A stretch of 64,000 bases of DNA from Gordius sp. MW1. Lineage: Eukaryota; Nematomorpha; Gordioida; Gordea; Gordiidae. The position numbers and the translations under genes were made by a program. The stretch lies in assembly GCA_964036665.1 (NCBI GenBank), contig OZ038526.1:22816001-22880000 (forward strand), read 5' to 3'. A model generated the notes under the pieces. The model had not been told where the DNA came from. It saw nothing but the letters and a program-made list of their open reading frames with translations, and made no database searches. Below are positions 24,661 through 36,607 of the stretch, piece by piece (the first letter of the stretch is position 1; every line of letters begins with the position of its first letter).

Positions 24661-24795
24661 AATTGGGATATGGTAGTTACCAATTCTGGCAACTTTGTTA
24701 TGCACAGGATTCATCAGACAAAAGATGATCCCCCAACGTACAAAAAAGACTATCATTGGTTTTTTGCTCACACAGTTGCAAGGTTTTCTCCCAAA
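24661..24795 (+). other. Possible coding fragment, unassigned
   Basis: An open stretch reads SGNFVMHRIHQTKDDPPTYK then KDYHWFFAHTVARFSP. HRIHQ followed 14 residues later by FFAH faintly resembles the second histidine box of acyl-CoA desaturases (HRxHH...FFFSH). No neighbouring desaturase exons were found, so this may be a relic or chance. Confidence 0.2.
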
Positions 24796-26416
24796 CTTCT
24801 GATTTTTTTGTATTTAGCATTAGGATTCACTAACTATTTTGTTTACTTGGTGAATTTATCATTCATAAAAAACTATTCTATATTAATATAAAATATTTAC
24901 TATATCAATCTAAGCGCACACACCTTTATAGTTTTAATAGCCGAGTTTAAGTATAATATATTCAAATTGTATATTAAATAAGTTAAATATAATACCAATT
25001 TGCTAAAGGATGATATGAATGGTTAATAAGTTTCGATTATATGACACATATTGAATCATATTTTGCGAAAGTGCCAAATAATATTATTGGTTTTGATCAC
25101 TTGTATTTTTCATCACTTGTACAGAAGCGCTAATGCCACGATATATGTAACAAAATGTCCCTACATGTGAACATGTGCGAATTCAAAATTTAATTGGGCT
25201 GGATATTTGAAAAGTAATAATAGCATTTTATTTGACTTTAGATTAACCTTATCATTTCGTAAAAATTAAGTTTTTGTGTCTTTTATATTACCAATTTTGA
25301 GTATTTGAAATTCAATAATGACTATCAAGCTTGCTAAATTTTCATATAACTATGTTTTCAAAGTTATATATTGTTTGAATTAGTTTGGTTTGGTTACACT
25401 GTTAAAAATTACTAAGAATATATCATCTTTATATGATGCAGAACACTTTTTATTAGTGTTTTTTGTTGACTATGATTAATAAATCAATATTTAATCAAAA
25501 TATTAATCAATTAGGATTATTATTTTAATGTATAAAGCCTAGCATTTTTATTATTTATATTTGCCTGATTTAATAAGGAAAGTTGTGGGTTGAGAAAAAG
25601 TATATTTAATGACAAAGCTGGTTTATAAGACACAATTTTTACCTAAAAATAAAATTATGACAAAAAATAGAAGTTAAGGGAGTATATGGGGCTGCTAGAT
25701 CTTATTTATAGACAATGCAAATTTTAATAGTTAATTTTGAATTCACAATTTTATTGTTTTCTATATAGTGGTGCCCAAATATTTTAATAAGTAATAATAT
25801 TGAATTTGCACACCCAAAGGAGCATATGCACCAAACTTTATGTATAATGATCATTTTGACAAAATTTTTGTTTTATAACCATATTGAATTTATATATTTT
25901 AAATTAATAATTATGAACTTCAAGATATGTACAATTAATTCACAGGACATTGTGCAAATTTGTTGGTTAAATTATTTTGTCTTTTTTATTCAATTTTTCC
26001 TGTTTTTTTACTTGTTTTTGATTGCAAAACAAATTCTTATGCCATCCATTCTAGCTAATTTATAGAGTTTGCTTTAAAGGGTGACTATAATTATGTATAA
26101 ATTGTTATGAAAGCAAGTGTCGTAATAGGAGGGAATAAAAAATATTATATAAAAATTTAATTTTTTATTTAGAAACATTTTTATTTTCCTTATCTTCTTT
26201 CTTAATATCACCGCCTTATAATTAGGATTTTCCCCTAAAATCTTACTTTTATTAGTGTAACCTTTATTTTTTGTATTGTTGATTGTAATTTGGATTGCAT
26301 TTATGTGCTAACGAGGCCTCAACTTTTGACACACTCATTTTATGTACGATTAAACTGATGGTAACCACTTCCTTAATTTTCATGAAAAATTCTTTGCTCT
26401 TGGATCTTAACAAATG

Positions 26417-27520
26417 AGGGCTTGTCTTAATATCGGGTTCAGAGACCAGATTGCCCGGCCCGCTGCCCGAACAGGCCCGGCCCGGCCCGTGGGCCGGGTC
26501 GGGCCGGGCAACTGTCATAAATTTTTATTTCGGGCGGGCTCGGGCGGGCACGAAGAAGATAGGATTCGGGCAATTCGGGCTTAATGAGATTTTTTAGATA
26601 GTGTATTTTTTTGTTACTTTTCATTAAATTGCATATGAAAATGCTAAAAAATCGCCATCCGTCCCCAAGTTATTTTTACAATTTTTGCCAGAACCCCTTT
26701 ATTTCCATCAAGTCCCTAGCTAGGTTATGGAAAGGATTAAAATATTTATATTTATGCAGCCCTTTCATTGTTCGTAATTGGCATGTGCCGTCTATACATA
26801 GTACAAAATCGTCACGGCCTAATTGATACAACGCCTGAAAGTGTTAAATGTCATTATAATATTATTTAATTTTTTTAAACAAATGATTTAACAAGGCTTC
26901 TCCAATTCGCTCTTATTATTCCCTTATCAATCATCGCTATCGCTAAGCTCAAATATTTTAGAAAGACCAAATACTACGTTTTTTGACCAATTGGGATTAA
27001 AATTAAAGTACAAAAGTTTCATTTGAAAAAATCATTCGACTTTTAAATATTGAAAGAATTTGAGGTCGCAAAATTTCGAGCCTAACAGGCAAATTTAATA
27101 TTTCGGGCCGGGCATTTCGGGCAGCATTAATGTTTCGGGCGGGCTCGGGCGGACACCAGAAGGGTTCGGGCGGGCTCGGGCGGGCAATGAGGTTAGAGAA
27201 TTGAACCGGGCCGGGTTCGGGCAGAAAATTCCTAACAAATCTGACCTCTGATCGGGTTTTGCTGCGCAGCAAAAATCGGCGTACGGGTTATAACATAGCC
27301 GTGTCTTAACTTCGAATTCGCAGCAGCAGATTTACCACGCATAACATACCAGCGATTAATCTCAAGGGTTGAAATAAACAAAAAAACGTTTTTAACTATC
27401 AAAAAACAAAATATTATTGATAATTACAACCGAGTTTGACACATGAAATTTAATAATCGGATATTTGATAAAGATAAATTTGCGCCATTTGAATCGGAAT
27501 CCGGTATTAAGACAAGCCCT
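26417..27520. mobile_element. Terminal-inverted-repeat element, 1.1 kb, GC-rich repeats inside
   Basis: Perfect 16-bp termini AGGGCTTGTCTTAATA / TATTAAGACAAGCCCT. Just inside the ends and around 27,100-27,230 are CGGGCGGGCTCGGGCGGG and GGCCCGGCCCGGCCCGTGGG repeats. An 18-bp perfect palindrome TTTTGCTGCGCAGCAAAA sits at 27,257-27,274. No target duplication was identified. Confidence 0.65.
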
Positions 27521-27524
27521 AAGA

Positions 27525-29670
27525 AGTAAGAACGCATAGTTTTCCGCAAACTTCTTTTTAATAGAGTTGTAATAATGTGAAGTGCGTTGAACTAGTTGAT
27601 GTAGCTAGTTGTCGTGGTGAGTGCAATGCATGAAGGGAGTGCACGCGCTGAGCTTCATAATTTATGGGAAAAAGGTAATTAAAGGTAGAACCTGCCTGGT
27701 GATGCATGACGTATTCATTTCTTTTTTATTACCCTAACTTCAAGTCTAACAAATGCTCCTTCCTTACAAACTATTTTTACATACAATCCCACAATTTATA
27801 AACTTTAAGAAGGCAATTATTAAATTCGCGGCGCTATAAAACTTTAGTCTATGTTTATTTCCGCATTTTATATGAATGATTATTTTTAAAAATCCACGAA
27901 GTTAAGCCTTTTAAAAATTTATATACATTTTTTGGTCTGATGCTCTAATTTTATGCTAAGAAATGAAAGAAATGGCAAAAGTGATTTGTTCCATTACAAT
28001 AGCCCGGGATTTATTTGGTTAATAGGAATTTAATTTAATCTTGTTCCAATTTTAATTTACCTTTTTTAAAGAAACCAGATTAATTTAGGATATTATGAGG
28101 AAAACAAGCCTAAATATCCGAACGAATATTAGCTTTATATAAAAATTAATACTATAATTATTTTTTATCTTTGTCAAAAACGCAAACCTATTTTTTAAAT
28201 AAAGTGTTTGTTGTTACTGTTAAATTTTAACTAATTACAAATAAGTAAATATTTCTAATTATTGCATTCTACATAGACTGATTTACAATATAAAAAGGAA
28301 AAATAACGAAAAACCCGTTAACGAGCCCGCTAAAGATATGTTCTACTACAATTATTGCCAAACTCAGATACACTAATTTGATAAAATATAAAAATCCACA
28401 ACTCTTATAACATGTGACTTGCCAATAATACTAGACTTATAATGCTATGGCTCTTATTAGAATCCTTCCGTATATGCCAAAGTTAGGGGGACCCGGGCTA
28501 GTAGTAAACCGAAGTCAGTTTTATCTTTTATATTATTTTTAAAAATAATAATCATAAAACATTAAAATTTTAACTATATGTGTATTTCGTCATAAGGCAA
28601 AAGTTAAAAAAATTTTGATAGGAAAAAATAAAAACGTTAATAGAGAAAAAACGGTTTTTTGAGGCTATTAGTAGCTTTGACACAATTTTGTATTTTGCAC
28701 ATAAATTTTATGGTTGTATATTTTAAACTAATTTTATTTATGAAGGCATATTTTTTCTATAAAAAACGTCTAATAATTAAATTTTTATTTGCAATATAAC
28801 ATGTTAAATTATTATTTGTACAAAAAAATTATGGTCAGAGAGGGGCTAGTGCTAGCCATTCCGTATTGTATCTTCCCTTATAATGACAATATTTTTAAAA
28901 CATAAATTTTGTTTTATATTTTAACTTATTGTAATTTTTAAGATATATAAACTATGATTATACATATCAATATGCTGTTAAAAGATTTTTTCCATCCCAG
29001 AATCTGTCCTTTATGGGTAAATAAGTGAGGTTGTCAGCTTGACCCATATTTCATTTGTATTATGTAACATATGACCATAATACATTTGCAATCCTTCTGT
29101 TTTTTTATTACAAATTAATCTTTTTATTGGTTTAAAAAGGCAAACACTAAAAAGAAATGAAAACGTAAAGGCATCCTATTCCCAAAGACTATGACTTGGC
29201 CAGGGAATTTCTAAAATTTTTCTTTTTTTAGCATAATTTATGGAAAAAACTATTAATTTTTTTACAGTAAATATACGTCTTATGAATATATTCCGACAGA
29301 AAATATTGAAAAAATAATTTACTTTTTAAAAGACAACTAATTTTATGGCGATTTTAGCCCCGGTCTCTCCTACCTATCTCGATTGCTATGTTATTATTTG
29401 AGGCCACCAATAGGTGTTATACGTGTACATATCTATTAGCATAATGAGAATAAACCATTGCCTCGGAACTTTCTTCACTCCAGCTCATTTTAGTTATAAA
29501 ACTAAGATTTTAAGAATTTTAGCTTTATTGTTGTAGCAGACATACAAACCAAAGGCTTGTTTAGTTCCTGCAATCTATTTTATCTTTAAATGAACATTTT
29601 CTAATCAAAGCTTTGACAAATATTATCCGCCCACCGCGACACTATACTATTATAATTGTTGTTTCTAAGG
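27525..29670. other. AT-rich intergenic DNA, no gene seen
   Basis: No supported coding region, RNA or bounded repeat was recognised. Confidence 0.5.
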
Positions 29671-29673
29671 GGA

Positions 29674-30119
29674 CGTTCGTGATGACGCGCGAAGCGAAAA
29701 AAAGCGAAGTTAATTTTCGGGCTAATTTATCAAACTTTTCATTCTTTTTCTTAATATCTTTATATTCATCGTGATATTTATCATATATTAATGGTATTAA
29801 TTGATAAGATCGTAATTTTTCTATAAACATATAAAATTATTTAAAAAATACATACATACTAAATTCAATTTTTTAACCATCGCGCGAAAAGCACAAAATG
29901 ATTTGTATTAATTTCTTATTTTCGTTCGCTTTTTGTTGCGGGTGAAAATAATCGTCTGCGATTTTACTATGAACGCCTCCTATTTACAATTGTTATTTTC
30001 GTGATATATATGATAATTTTCACGATGAATATAAAGATATTGAGAAAAAGAATGAAGAGTTTGATAAATTAGCCTAAAAATTAACTTCGTTTTTTTCGCT
30101 TCGCGCGTCATCACGAACG
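29674..30119. mobile_element. Foldback element, about 110-bp arms
   Basis: CGTTCGTGATGACGCGCGAA with GCGAAAAAAA is mirrored at the right by TTCGCGCGTCATCACGAACG. The arms continue through AGTTAATTTT, CTAATTTATCAAAC and ATCTTTATATTCATCGTGA. The middle 110 bp is unique. Confidence 0.85.
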
Positions 30120-30723
30120 CCGCGTAAGTGATGAGGTTGGATTGGTCAAATGGGTTGGGGAAAATGGGACTTGATATTTCGGACGGCACTGAGAAAATAA
30201 ATAAAAAGTGGAGATCACACACATAAAAGGTGCATGAAATCGAGTGAGGGAATGGCTAAGATTATCTATTTCACATTATAAAAAGGAGCTTTAATTAGGT
30301 GCTTAAGTTTCATCACCCATCCATTTAAAACATGAGAGCCCAAACTGCATGCAAAATCAAGTACCCCGATGATAATGCCAGAATAACTAACTGCCGCTCA
30401 AACAAGATAGCTGACTACATAGATCGCATCCTTTTATTCACTACGTCCATCGCCCTTCCACGTCGTTTTTGACCTAACTTCGTTTTCCTGATTAAATGGC
30501 TATTAAATATATCGTGTGCATGCATTGTAAATCATGGTTCGCTTTATTGTTTAAATATTTAACAATCGAAGTTAGGTTGAGTTCCGTGTAGAAGGGGATT
30601 GTTGTGGCAATTAGACTGCTTCACATGTATGCGCACCTCCTAGTCCTAGGTGACATTGTCTCGTTTCAAAAACACACGAAAGCCTTAAACAAATATCAGC
30701 TAAATACTTTGCACTATTTTGAA

Positions 30724-30847
30724 TAGCCAGGGGGAAGCAGGAAAGGGCGGCTGCCACCCTCCCCCATACAATAATGGCTAAAAGATAAATGATCATTTTG
30801 CCCCTCCCAAAATCATTATTGCCCCCATCTAATTCAAATCCTGGCTA
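30724..30847. mobile_element. CATGGGC-family MITE variant
   Basis: TAGCCAGG ... CCTGGCTA termini with GGCGGCTGCCACCCTCCCCC inside, matching the interior of the copies at 62,564 and 63,520. Confidence 0.6.
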
Positions 30848-31142
30848 ATATCAATAGGCTAGGGTTGTATAAGAGAGCATCTAATAATGTCCATACTATG
30901 AGTAGTTTTAGTGAAAAGTATTTGACACAAATCTTCGTGAAGGATCCTATAGGCCTCTGGAGATCAAATAAATACTGTTGACTATCAACAGCTCTTTGGG
31001 CTTTAAACTGCCCCACCTACTTTTTTAAAAGGGGTTAAATTGCAGGGTAATCGTTATTTTGCCTGTCCTGTCGTCGTGTTAAGCAAGTATCCCATCCCTC
31101 CTAAATTCTTGACGCAACAAACAAATATAGGGGAGTGATTTG

Positions 31143-31258
31143 CATGGGCATAGCCAGGGCTAATGGCGAAAAAAAAAATTTCAATGCAAAAAGCCTTAAA
31201 AATTAAAAAAAATTATGATTTGCCCCCCCCCCTAATCCAAAACCTGGCTACGCCCATG
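31143..31258. mobile_element. CATGGGC-family MITE, complete 116-bp copy
   Basis: Termini CATGGGCATAGCCAGG / CCTGGCTACGCCCATG, with a purine/pyrimidine interior (CAATGCAAAAAGCCTTAAAA, C-run). Other copies or pieces are at 1,640-1,829, 8,594-8,620, 19,970-20,016, 23,909-24,008, 30,724-30,847, 40,931-41,004, 60,120-60,265, 62,564-62,719 and 63,520-63,674. Confidence 0.75.
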
Positions 31259-31786
31259 ATGGTGATTAGGTTAGGGAGGGGCAGAAACTTCCCCTTTAAT
31301 CATTAAATGCTTGTTGTATATGATCAATCACCTCTTTATATCTATTTACTCTCAGAGGAGGCAGGCAGGCTTGTTTAATTTGGCTGATCTACGCGTAAGG
31401 TAAACACTATTTCTCCTTTACCACCTACACGTGGCTAAACCCATCCCATTTCCTCCCCTTAAATTTTGACTTTCTTACTTTTTTGCATAAGGTAAAGTAT
31501 TGTATAAATTTCAGCGATATTTTTCATAATTTATTACGATTTGCATTTTGCAGAGGCCGTTGATCTTGTATCATCATCATCATCAGGTCGGAAGTTGTCG
31601 TATCAATCATTATTTCTCACAACAAGGCTGCGCTAGGGTAAAGAGACTTTCCTCGACACCATCTCCATATTATAGGTCGTATGAATTTTAAAAATTCTCG
31701 TGAAACGTAACGTCCTAGATTTGATTTAGTTTAGATATAACCGTTTATGAATGAATCCTTTTATATGTGGCAGGGATCGGAAGAAT

Positions 31787-34700
31787 ATGCCAGTTACGAA
31801 GATATGCTGCATCGGAGCAGGATACGTAGGTGGACCGACGTGTGCCGTAATAGCGTACAAGTGTCCCCATATCAAGGTCACCGTTACCGATATCAACGAA
31901 CATCGCATCGCGCAATGGAATTCCGACAAGTTACCCATTTTCGAGGTTTCTTTCATACATTGCCCCCCCCCCCCCTTCCCCCTGCCCCCAATCTTTTACT
32001 TAATTTGATGTGTTGGCTCGAAAAAGAGATATTATTATTATTACTCAATGTTGTTGTTGAAATAAAAGTTTTCCTTCTCGTAATGTTCAAGGTTGGGATT
32101 TTGTAACACAATCCCGCCCTCTAATCAATTATATTCAACAGTATAATATATTTGCAAAATATCTTAAATAGAAGTCGCGGCTTCTTACTCCGTTTACCTA
32201 TAATTTGTGTAAAATATTAACACTACTTGTCGTTAACCTACGTCCTAGATTTAATAATTTTTTTTACTTTTGTCTCAAGGTGAGGATTGAACAACTGTAA
32301 TATGCGTTTAGTTGGCAAATGGTTTTCATCTGATTTTGTTAAACACTTATACATAATTTGAAAGCCTTTTATAATATTTGATTGCGGTTATGGCAATATA
32401 TAAAACTTAACAAACTCTTGCCTGAAACACTGCCCTGAAAATAAATATAGATGTATGATTCTCCCTTGCTTTTTTTATCCCTAGCCTTTGCCAATATTAA
32501 ATTAATCGGCGCTTGTTACTTATCTATCTTATAGTGCTCATTTTAAAAATATTGTTATGAAGTCTAGTTCAGGTCCCAATATTATTATGACCACTACGTT
32601 TCTTTAATTTAAAACATATTTGATAATACAATATAGCATGAGAATGTTTTAATGAATGAATGATATCATTTTGTGCACGAAATATCAGCCTGGCCTGGCG
32701 GAAGTTGTGAAAGAGTGCAGGGACAGAAATTTATTTTTTTCCACCAAAATCGCTGAGCACGTCGTCGAAGCCGATCTCATTTTCATCTCCGTCAACACTC
32801 CCACAAAGGAATTCGGTGTCGGCAAGGTACCTAACTGACTCTTTCCATTTTTATGAATAGTATAATTCGCACTTTTACTTATTTTTAAAATATAAGCTCG
32901 TAATTTTATTAATTGTTGTTATTAATGATTGGAAACGCAGGGACGAGCACCGGACCTTAAATACATCGAAAGCTGTGCCCGTTTGATCTCGAACGCCTGT
33001 AAGAGTGGTAGCAAAATAGTTGTGGAGAAAAGCACGGTTCCCGTCAGAGCTGCTGAAATGCTCTCTTTCGTCCTCACTTCCAATTGCTCCCAGGGTGCAC
33101 ACTTTGAAGTAATATCACCTCGCATATATATTAACGGCGGTTTATAGGCAATAAATCTATTGTTTAAACCGATTTGAAAATTTATTTAAATTATGCATGT
33201 TATTATACAAAAGGTGTTTACACAATACATTTGAAGTCATTAAAACTTCATATATAGCATAGTTTCACTTAAGGTTTTGTAAAATGTAAGATTATCAATT
33301 AATATGCAGGACTATATAACAATCAGGACTATTATTCATTTAATCATTGAATGATATCAATTTCTATATTTAAAATGCCGAATATTTTGAATCATTTAAT
33401 TTTTAGATCCTTTCGAATCCGGAATTTTTAGCGGAAGGCACCGCTATAACGGATTTATTGAACCCGGATCGAGTGTTGATAGGAGGTGACACGACGCCCT
33501 CCGGACAAAATGCGATTCGGGAATTAGTGAGTGTTTACGAATCTTGGGTACCTAAAGAACGCATCCTCACAACCAATACTTGGTCTTCCGAATTGTCCAA
33601 ATTGGTATTCAACCATTCCTGAATTTTTAATTTAACGTGACCTTGCGCAAATTGGTCGCACTTATAATATCTTAGCAACTATTTATTCAAAAATAAAGTA
33701 TATTTCGTTTGTCATTTATATCATCTAGCACTGATTTAAAACTTAGACATAGTTGTTATAAACATATCCATTTGCAAATTCATAAGAGTGTCAAACTAAT
33801 ATTATCTATTCAACTAGTTTATTAAATTTGTTGGACCGAACCGAGATTATAAAGAAATAAATGGGTACAGACAGACCTAATTTGAGGATTTACTAATTAT
33901 AATAATAGGGAAACCCTAGTTTTTGATATATATATCCAATAGAAGCTTGTTTTAAAGGCCTGTAAAGTGAAAGAGCCCAACGCATTTCAAACAATCGTTT
34001 GTATAACAAACAATTATATTGTTGTAATTTATTTAACTTTATAGGCGGCCAACGCATTTTTGGCTCAACGCATATCCAGCATAAACGCGATATCGGCTAT
34101 ATGTGAAGCCACTGGGGCTCAGGTCAACGAAGTGGCTCACGCCATAGGAAGGGACCACAGGATTGGCCCAAATTTCTTGAAGGCTAGCGTCGGTAAAATT
34201 ACCCCTACATTTTGTTTTTGTACTTCATTACTTTAAATAATTAATTCCCTCAGGAAATGGCTGTCTTCTATAAATTGTATTTCCAGTTTTGCTGTTACTC
34301 ATTTTTCCATCTACCCATTACAGTCAAAATTTTTTTACTTTTTGTTAGGAATATTTGTCATTTTAAAGGAAGGTCGTTGAATGCCACTCTAATATAAATT
34401 TAAACAATTATAAGGTTTTACGAAATTTTGAATTAAATTTTTGGTGAGAACATTTGTTTGGTTGTTTGAAAGGAATCGAATATAAAACTTCTTATTTTAA
34501 CGAGAATTTATATTGCTTCACTTTATTTTAAATACTTTTGTAGGCTTTGGTGGGAGTTGTTTCAAAAAAGACGTCCTAAATTTAGTGTACCTGAGCGAAT
34601 GCCTGAATTTACCCGAAGTGGCAGCATATTGGCAACAGGTTTGACATCATTGCCATCTAGAGTTGTTGTAAAAAGGGCTGGGTTTTGTTTGGTCGCCCTT

Positions 34701-36036
34701 TGGTTTTAGCCCACTTAACATAAACGGACCAACGATCGATTGGTCTAATTTTCTTAATCGACCACTAGGCTTAGTCGAAATTTGGAAAACAGACCCAAAC
34801 AAAACCCAGCCGTTTTTACGACGTCATTGCCATCATCATTTAAAAATTGTTTATTATTATTCATCACGTTTAAAGGTTGTCGACATAAATGAATATCAAA
34901 GACGTCGTTTCGCTCACTCTATCGTTTCCTCTTTATTCAAAACTGTGGCCAACAAGAAAATCGCCATTTTGGGGTTCGCCTTCAAGGAAAATACCGGAGA
35001 TACCAGGTATACCTATAAATTTCCACATTTTGTATGCAAAAAAATCTGGTGTAAAGGGGTACATTACATATAATGTGCGATGTTTGTTTGTTTTGTAGGG
35101 AATCATCTAGCATACACATTTGCAAATATTTGCTGGAGGAGAAGGCACGCGTAGTCATATACGACCCCAAGGTTGAGAGGGAACAGATATTGTAGTAAGC
35201 TCATTTTCATGAGTTGCCTTCAATTTAGGGAAAACTCTTAATTTGATTCCCTTTTAAAATTGATGTCAAAATGTAAACCCTTCTTTATTGATTCTGTTAT
35301 TTCAGTGATCTCAAGCAACCAAATATTACCGAAGATCCAAAGACGGGTAATTTATTTGAAATTTAATCTTTTGCTTAGTTGATTCACTAAATTGAGTTTT
35401 GGCTATTTATAAATGTTAATTTTGGCACAGTGGATCAACTAGTGACAATAGTTGAGGACGCTTACTCAGCTACCGAAAATGCACACGCTCTCATTATATG
35501 TACCGAATGGAAGGAATTTAAGGTTAGCCATCATTATCTACATTTTAATATCACTCCACTCCTGCTCTAGTCAATCTACCTCTTTATTTCGGTCATCTTA
35601 CGAATTATTATTAATTCTTACTAAGTCTCTCATATCTTCTCTCGCTCTTTTTAATTATGTCATTGATCATGCGATCCTTTCCCTAAATATTATTAGTTTA
35701 ATAATAAATAGCAATTATACCCCGTTCGACCGTTATATATTTTCTAATCTTTGACCGAACTAGTGCATGACTAACTTTGATCTCGTCGCCCTTTTAAATT
35801 TAATTTTAAGAATAAAACATTCAAGATACTTATAATAATTGTGTAAGGTGCTGGATTACAAACGCATTTACAAGCAAATGGCGAAACCGGCATACATCTT
35901 CGACGGTCGCATTATATTAGATGCGGATGATTTAAGACGCATTGGCTTCCACGTCCACACCATTGGCTCATCGGCTCCCCCTAAGCGACCGACTCATCAC
36001 AGCGTTAGAGCTGCTGGGGATGCGGCCTTGTGCTGA
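31787..36036 (+). CDS. UGDH: UDP-glucose 6-dehydrogenase, complete gene, 11 coding exons
   Basis: The enzyme oxidises UDP-glucose to UDP-glucuronate with two NAD+, the cytosolic step that supplies glycosaminoglycan synthesis (Drosophila sugarless). Coding exons: 31787-31945, 32689-32826, 32941-33108, 33407-33604, 34045-34192, 34544-34638, 34876-35006, 35099-35194, 35306-35346, 35431-35522, 35848-36036. All junctions are GT-AG and phases agree, giving 484 aa (human about 494). Visible landmarks are the Rossmann motif GAGYVG near residue 11, [19 protein letters not shown] with Glu161, Lys220, Asn224, Arg260, catalytic Cys276 in GFGGSCF, Lys339 in [14 protein letters not shown], and FDGR near 440. 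Human residue numbers fit almost exactly. The start MPVTK was chosen because a splice acceptor (TGTGGCAG) lies at about 31766-31773; this excludes the in-frame upstream ATG and implies an untranslated first exon upstream, which I could not place. The C-terminal tail after HTIG is short and unlike the vertebrate tail. Confidence 0.97.
34668..34819. mobile_element. MITE in UGDH intron 6
   Basis: GTAAAAAGGGCTGGGTTTTG with TTTGG is mirrored by CCAAACAAAACCCAGCCGTT with TTTAC. Near-identical 15-mers GACATCATTGCCATC (34,643-34,657) and GACGTCATTGCCATC (34,820-34,834) flank it; the left one starts 4 bp after the splice donor dinucleotide at 34,639. Confidence 0.65.
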
Positions 36037-36355
36037 TTACATTACTATACTTTTCTTATGTACATGTCATGATTACAATACCTTTTTGGGAAATATTAAT
36101 GCTCAGTCTAATTATAAGATGTTATCTGTGATTCCATACATTTACCCCCTTTTATATGTATTTTGGGCCTTTCATGTATTAAATAGATCACACGACATTT
36201 TGGTAGGTACTGTTTTTTTATTGTTATTGCGACTTCTTCCTCTTATTTGATTTTTACGCTACGATTTTTAATGTATAAATTTATACCATACACACACGGA
36301 CCAAAGATGTCAATTATTATATTGAATAATGTCGAAACGGATTAATTTAAAATGC

Positions 36356-36361
36356 TTTATT
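36356..36361 (-). terminator. Poly(A) signal AATAAA, glycine-rich gene (distal)
   Basis: Minus-strand AATAAA in the left copy of a 149-bp duplication. An identical signal occurs in the right copy at 36505-36510, nearer the stop codon. Either could serve the glycine-rich transcript. Confidence 0.45.
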
Positions 36362-36368
36362 GGTTTTA

Positions 36369-36374
36369 AATAAA
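36369..36374 (+). terminator. Poly(A) signal AATAAA, candidate for UGDH
   Basis: First plus-strand AATAAA seen after the UGDH stop at 36036. It lies 8 bp from the opposing minus-strand signal, so the two convergent 3' UTRs may overlap. Confidence 0.4.
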
Positions 36375-36607
36375 AATATTGAATACGTACAATACTATAT
36401 CGTGCTATAACTATAATACTAAAAATGTAAATAAACAGTTGATTATAAAAGTTCATCTATATTTATTATATTCAATAGTGTCTAAACGGATTAATTTAAA
36501 ATGCTTTATTGGTTTTACATAAAAATAGAGAATGTACAATACTATATCGTGCTATAACTATACTACTAAAATCGTAAATAAATAGTGGATTAATAGTTCA
36601 TGTATAT

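Noticed and set aside
31751..31786. Upstream in-frame ATG at 31751 for UGDH
   Set aside because: A splice acceptor lies between it and MPVTK, and the family starts a few residues before [12 protein letters not shown].
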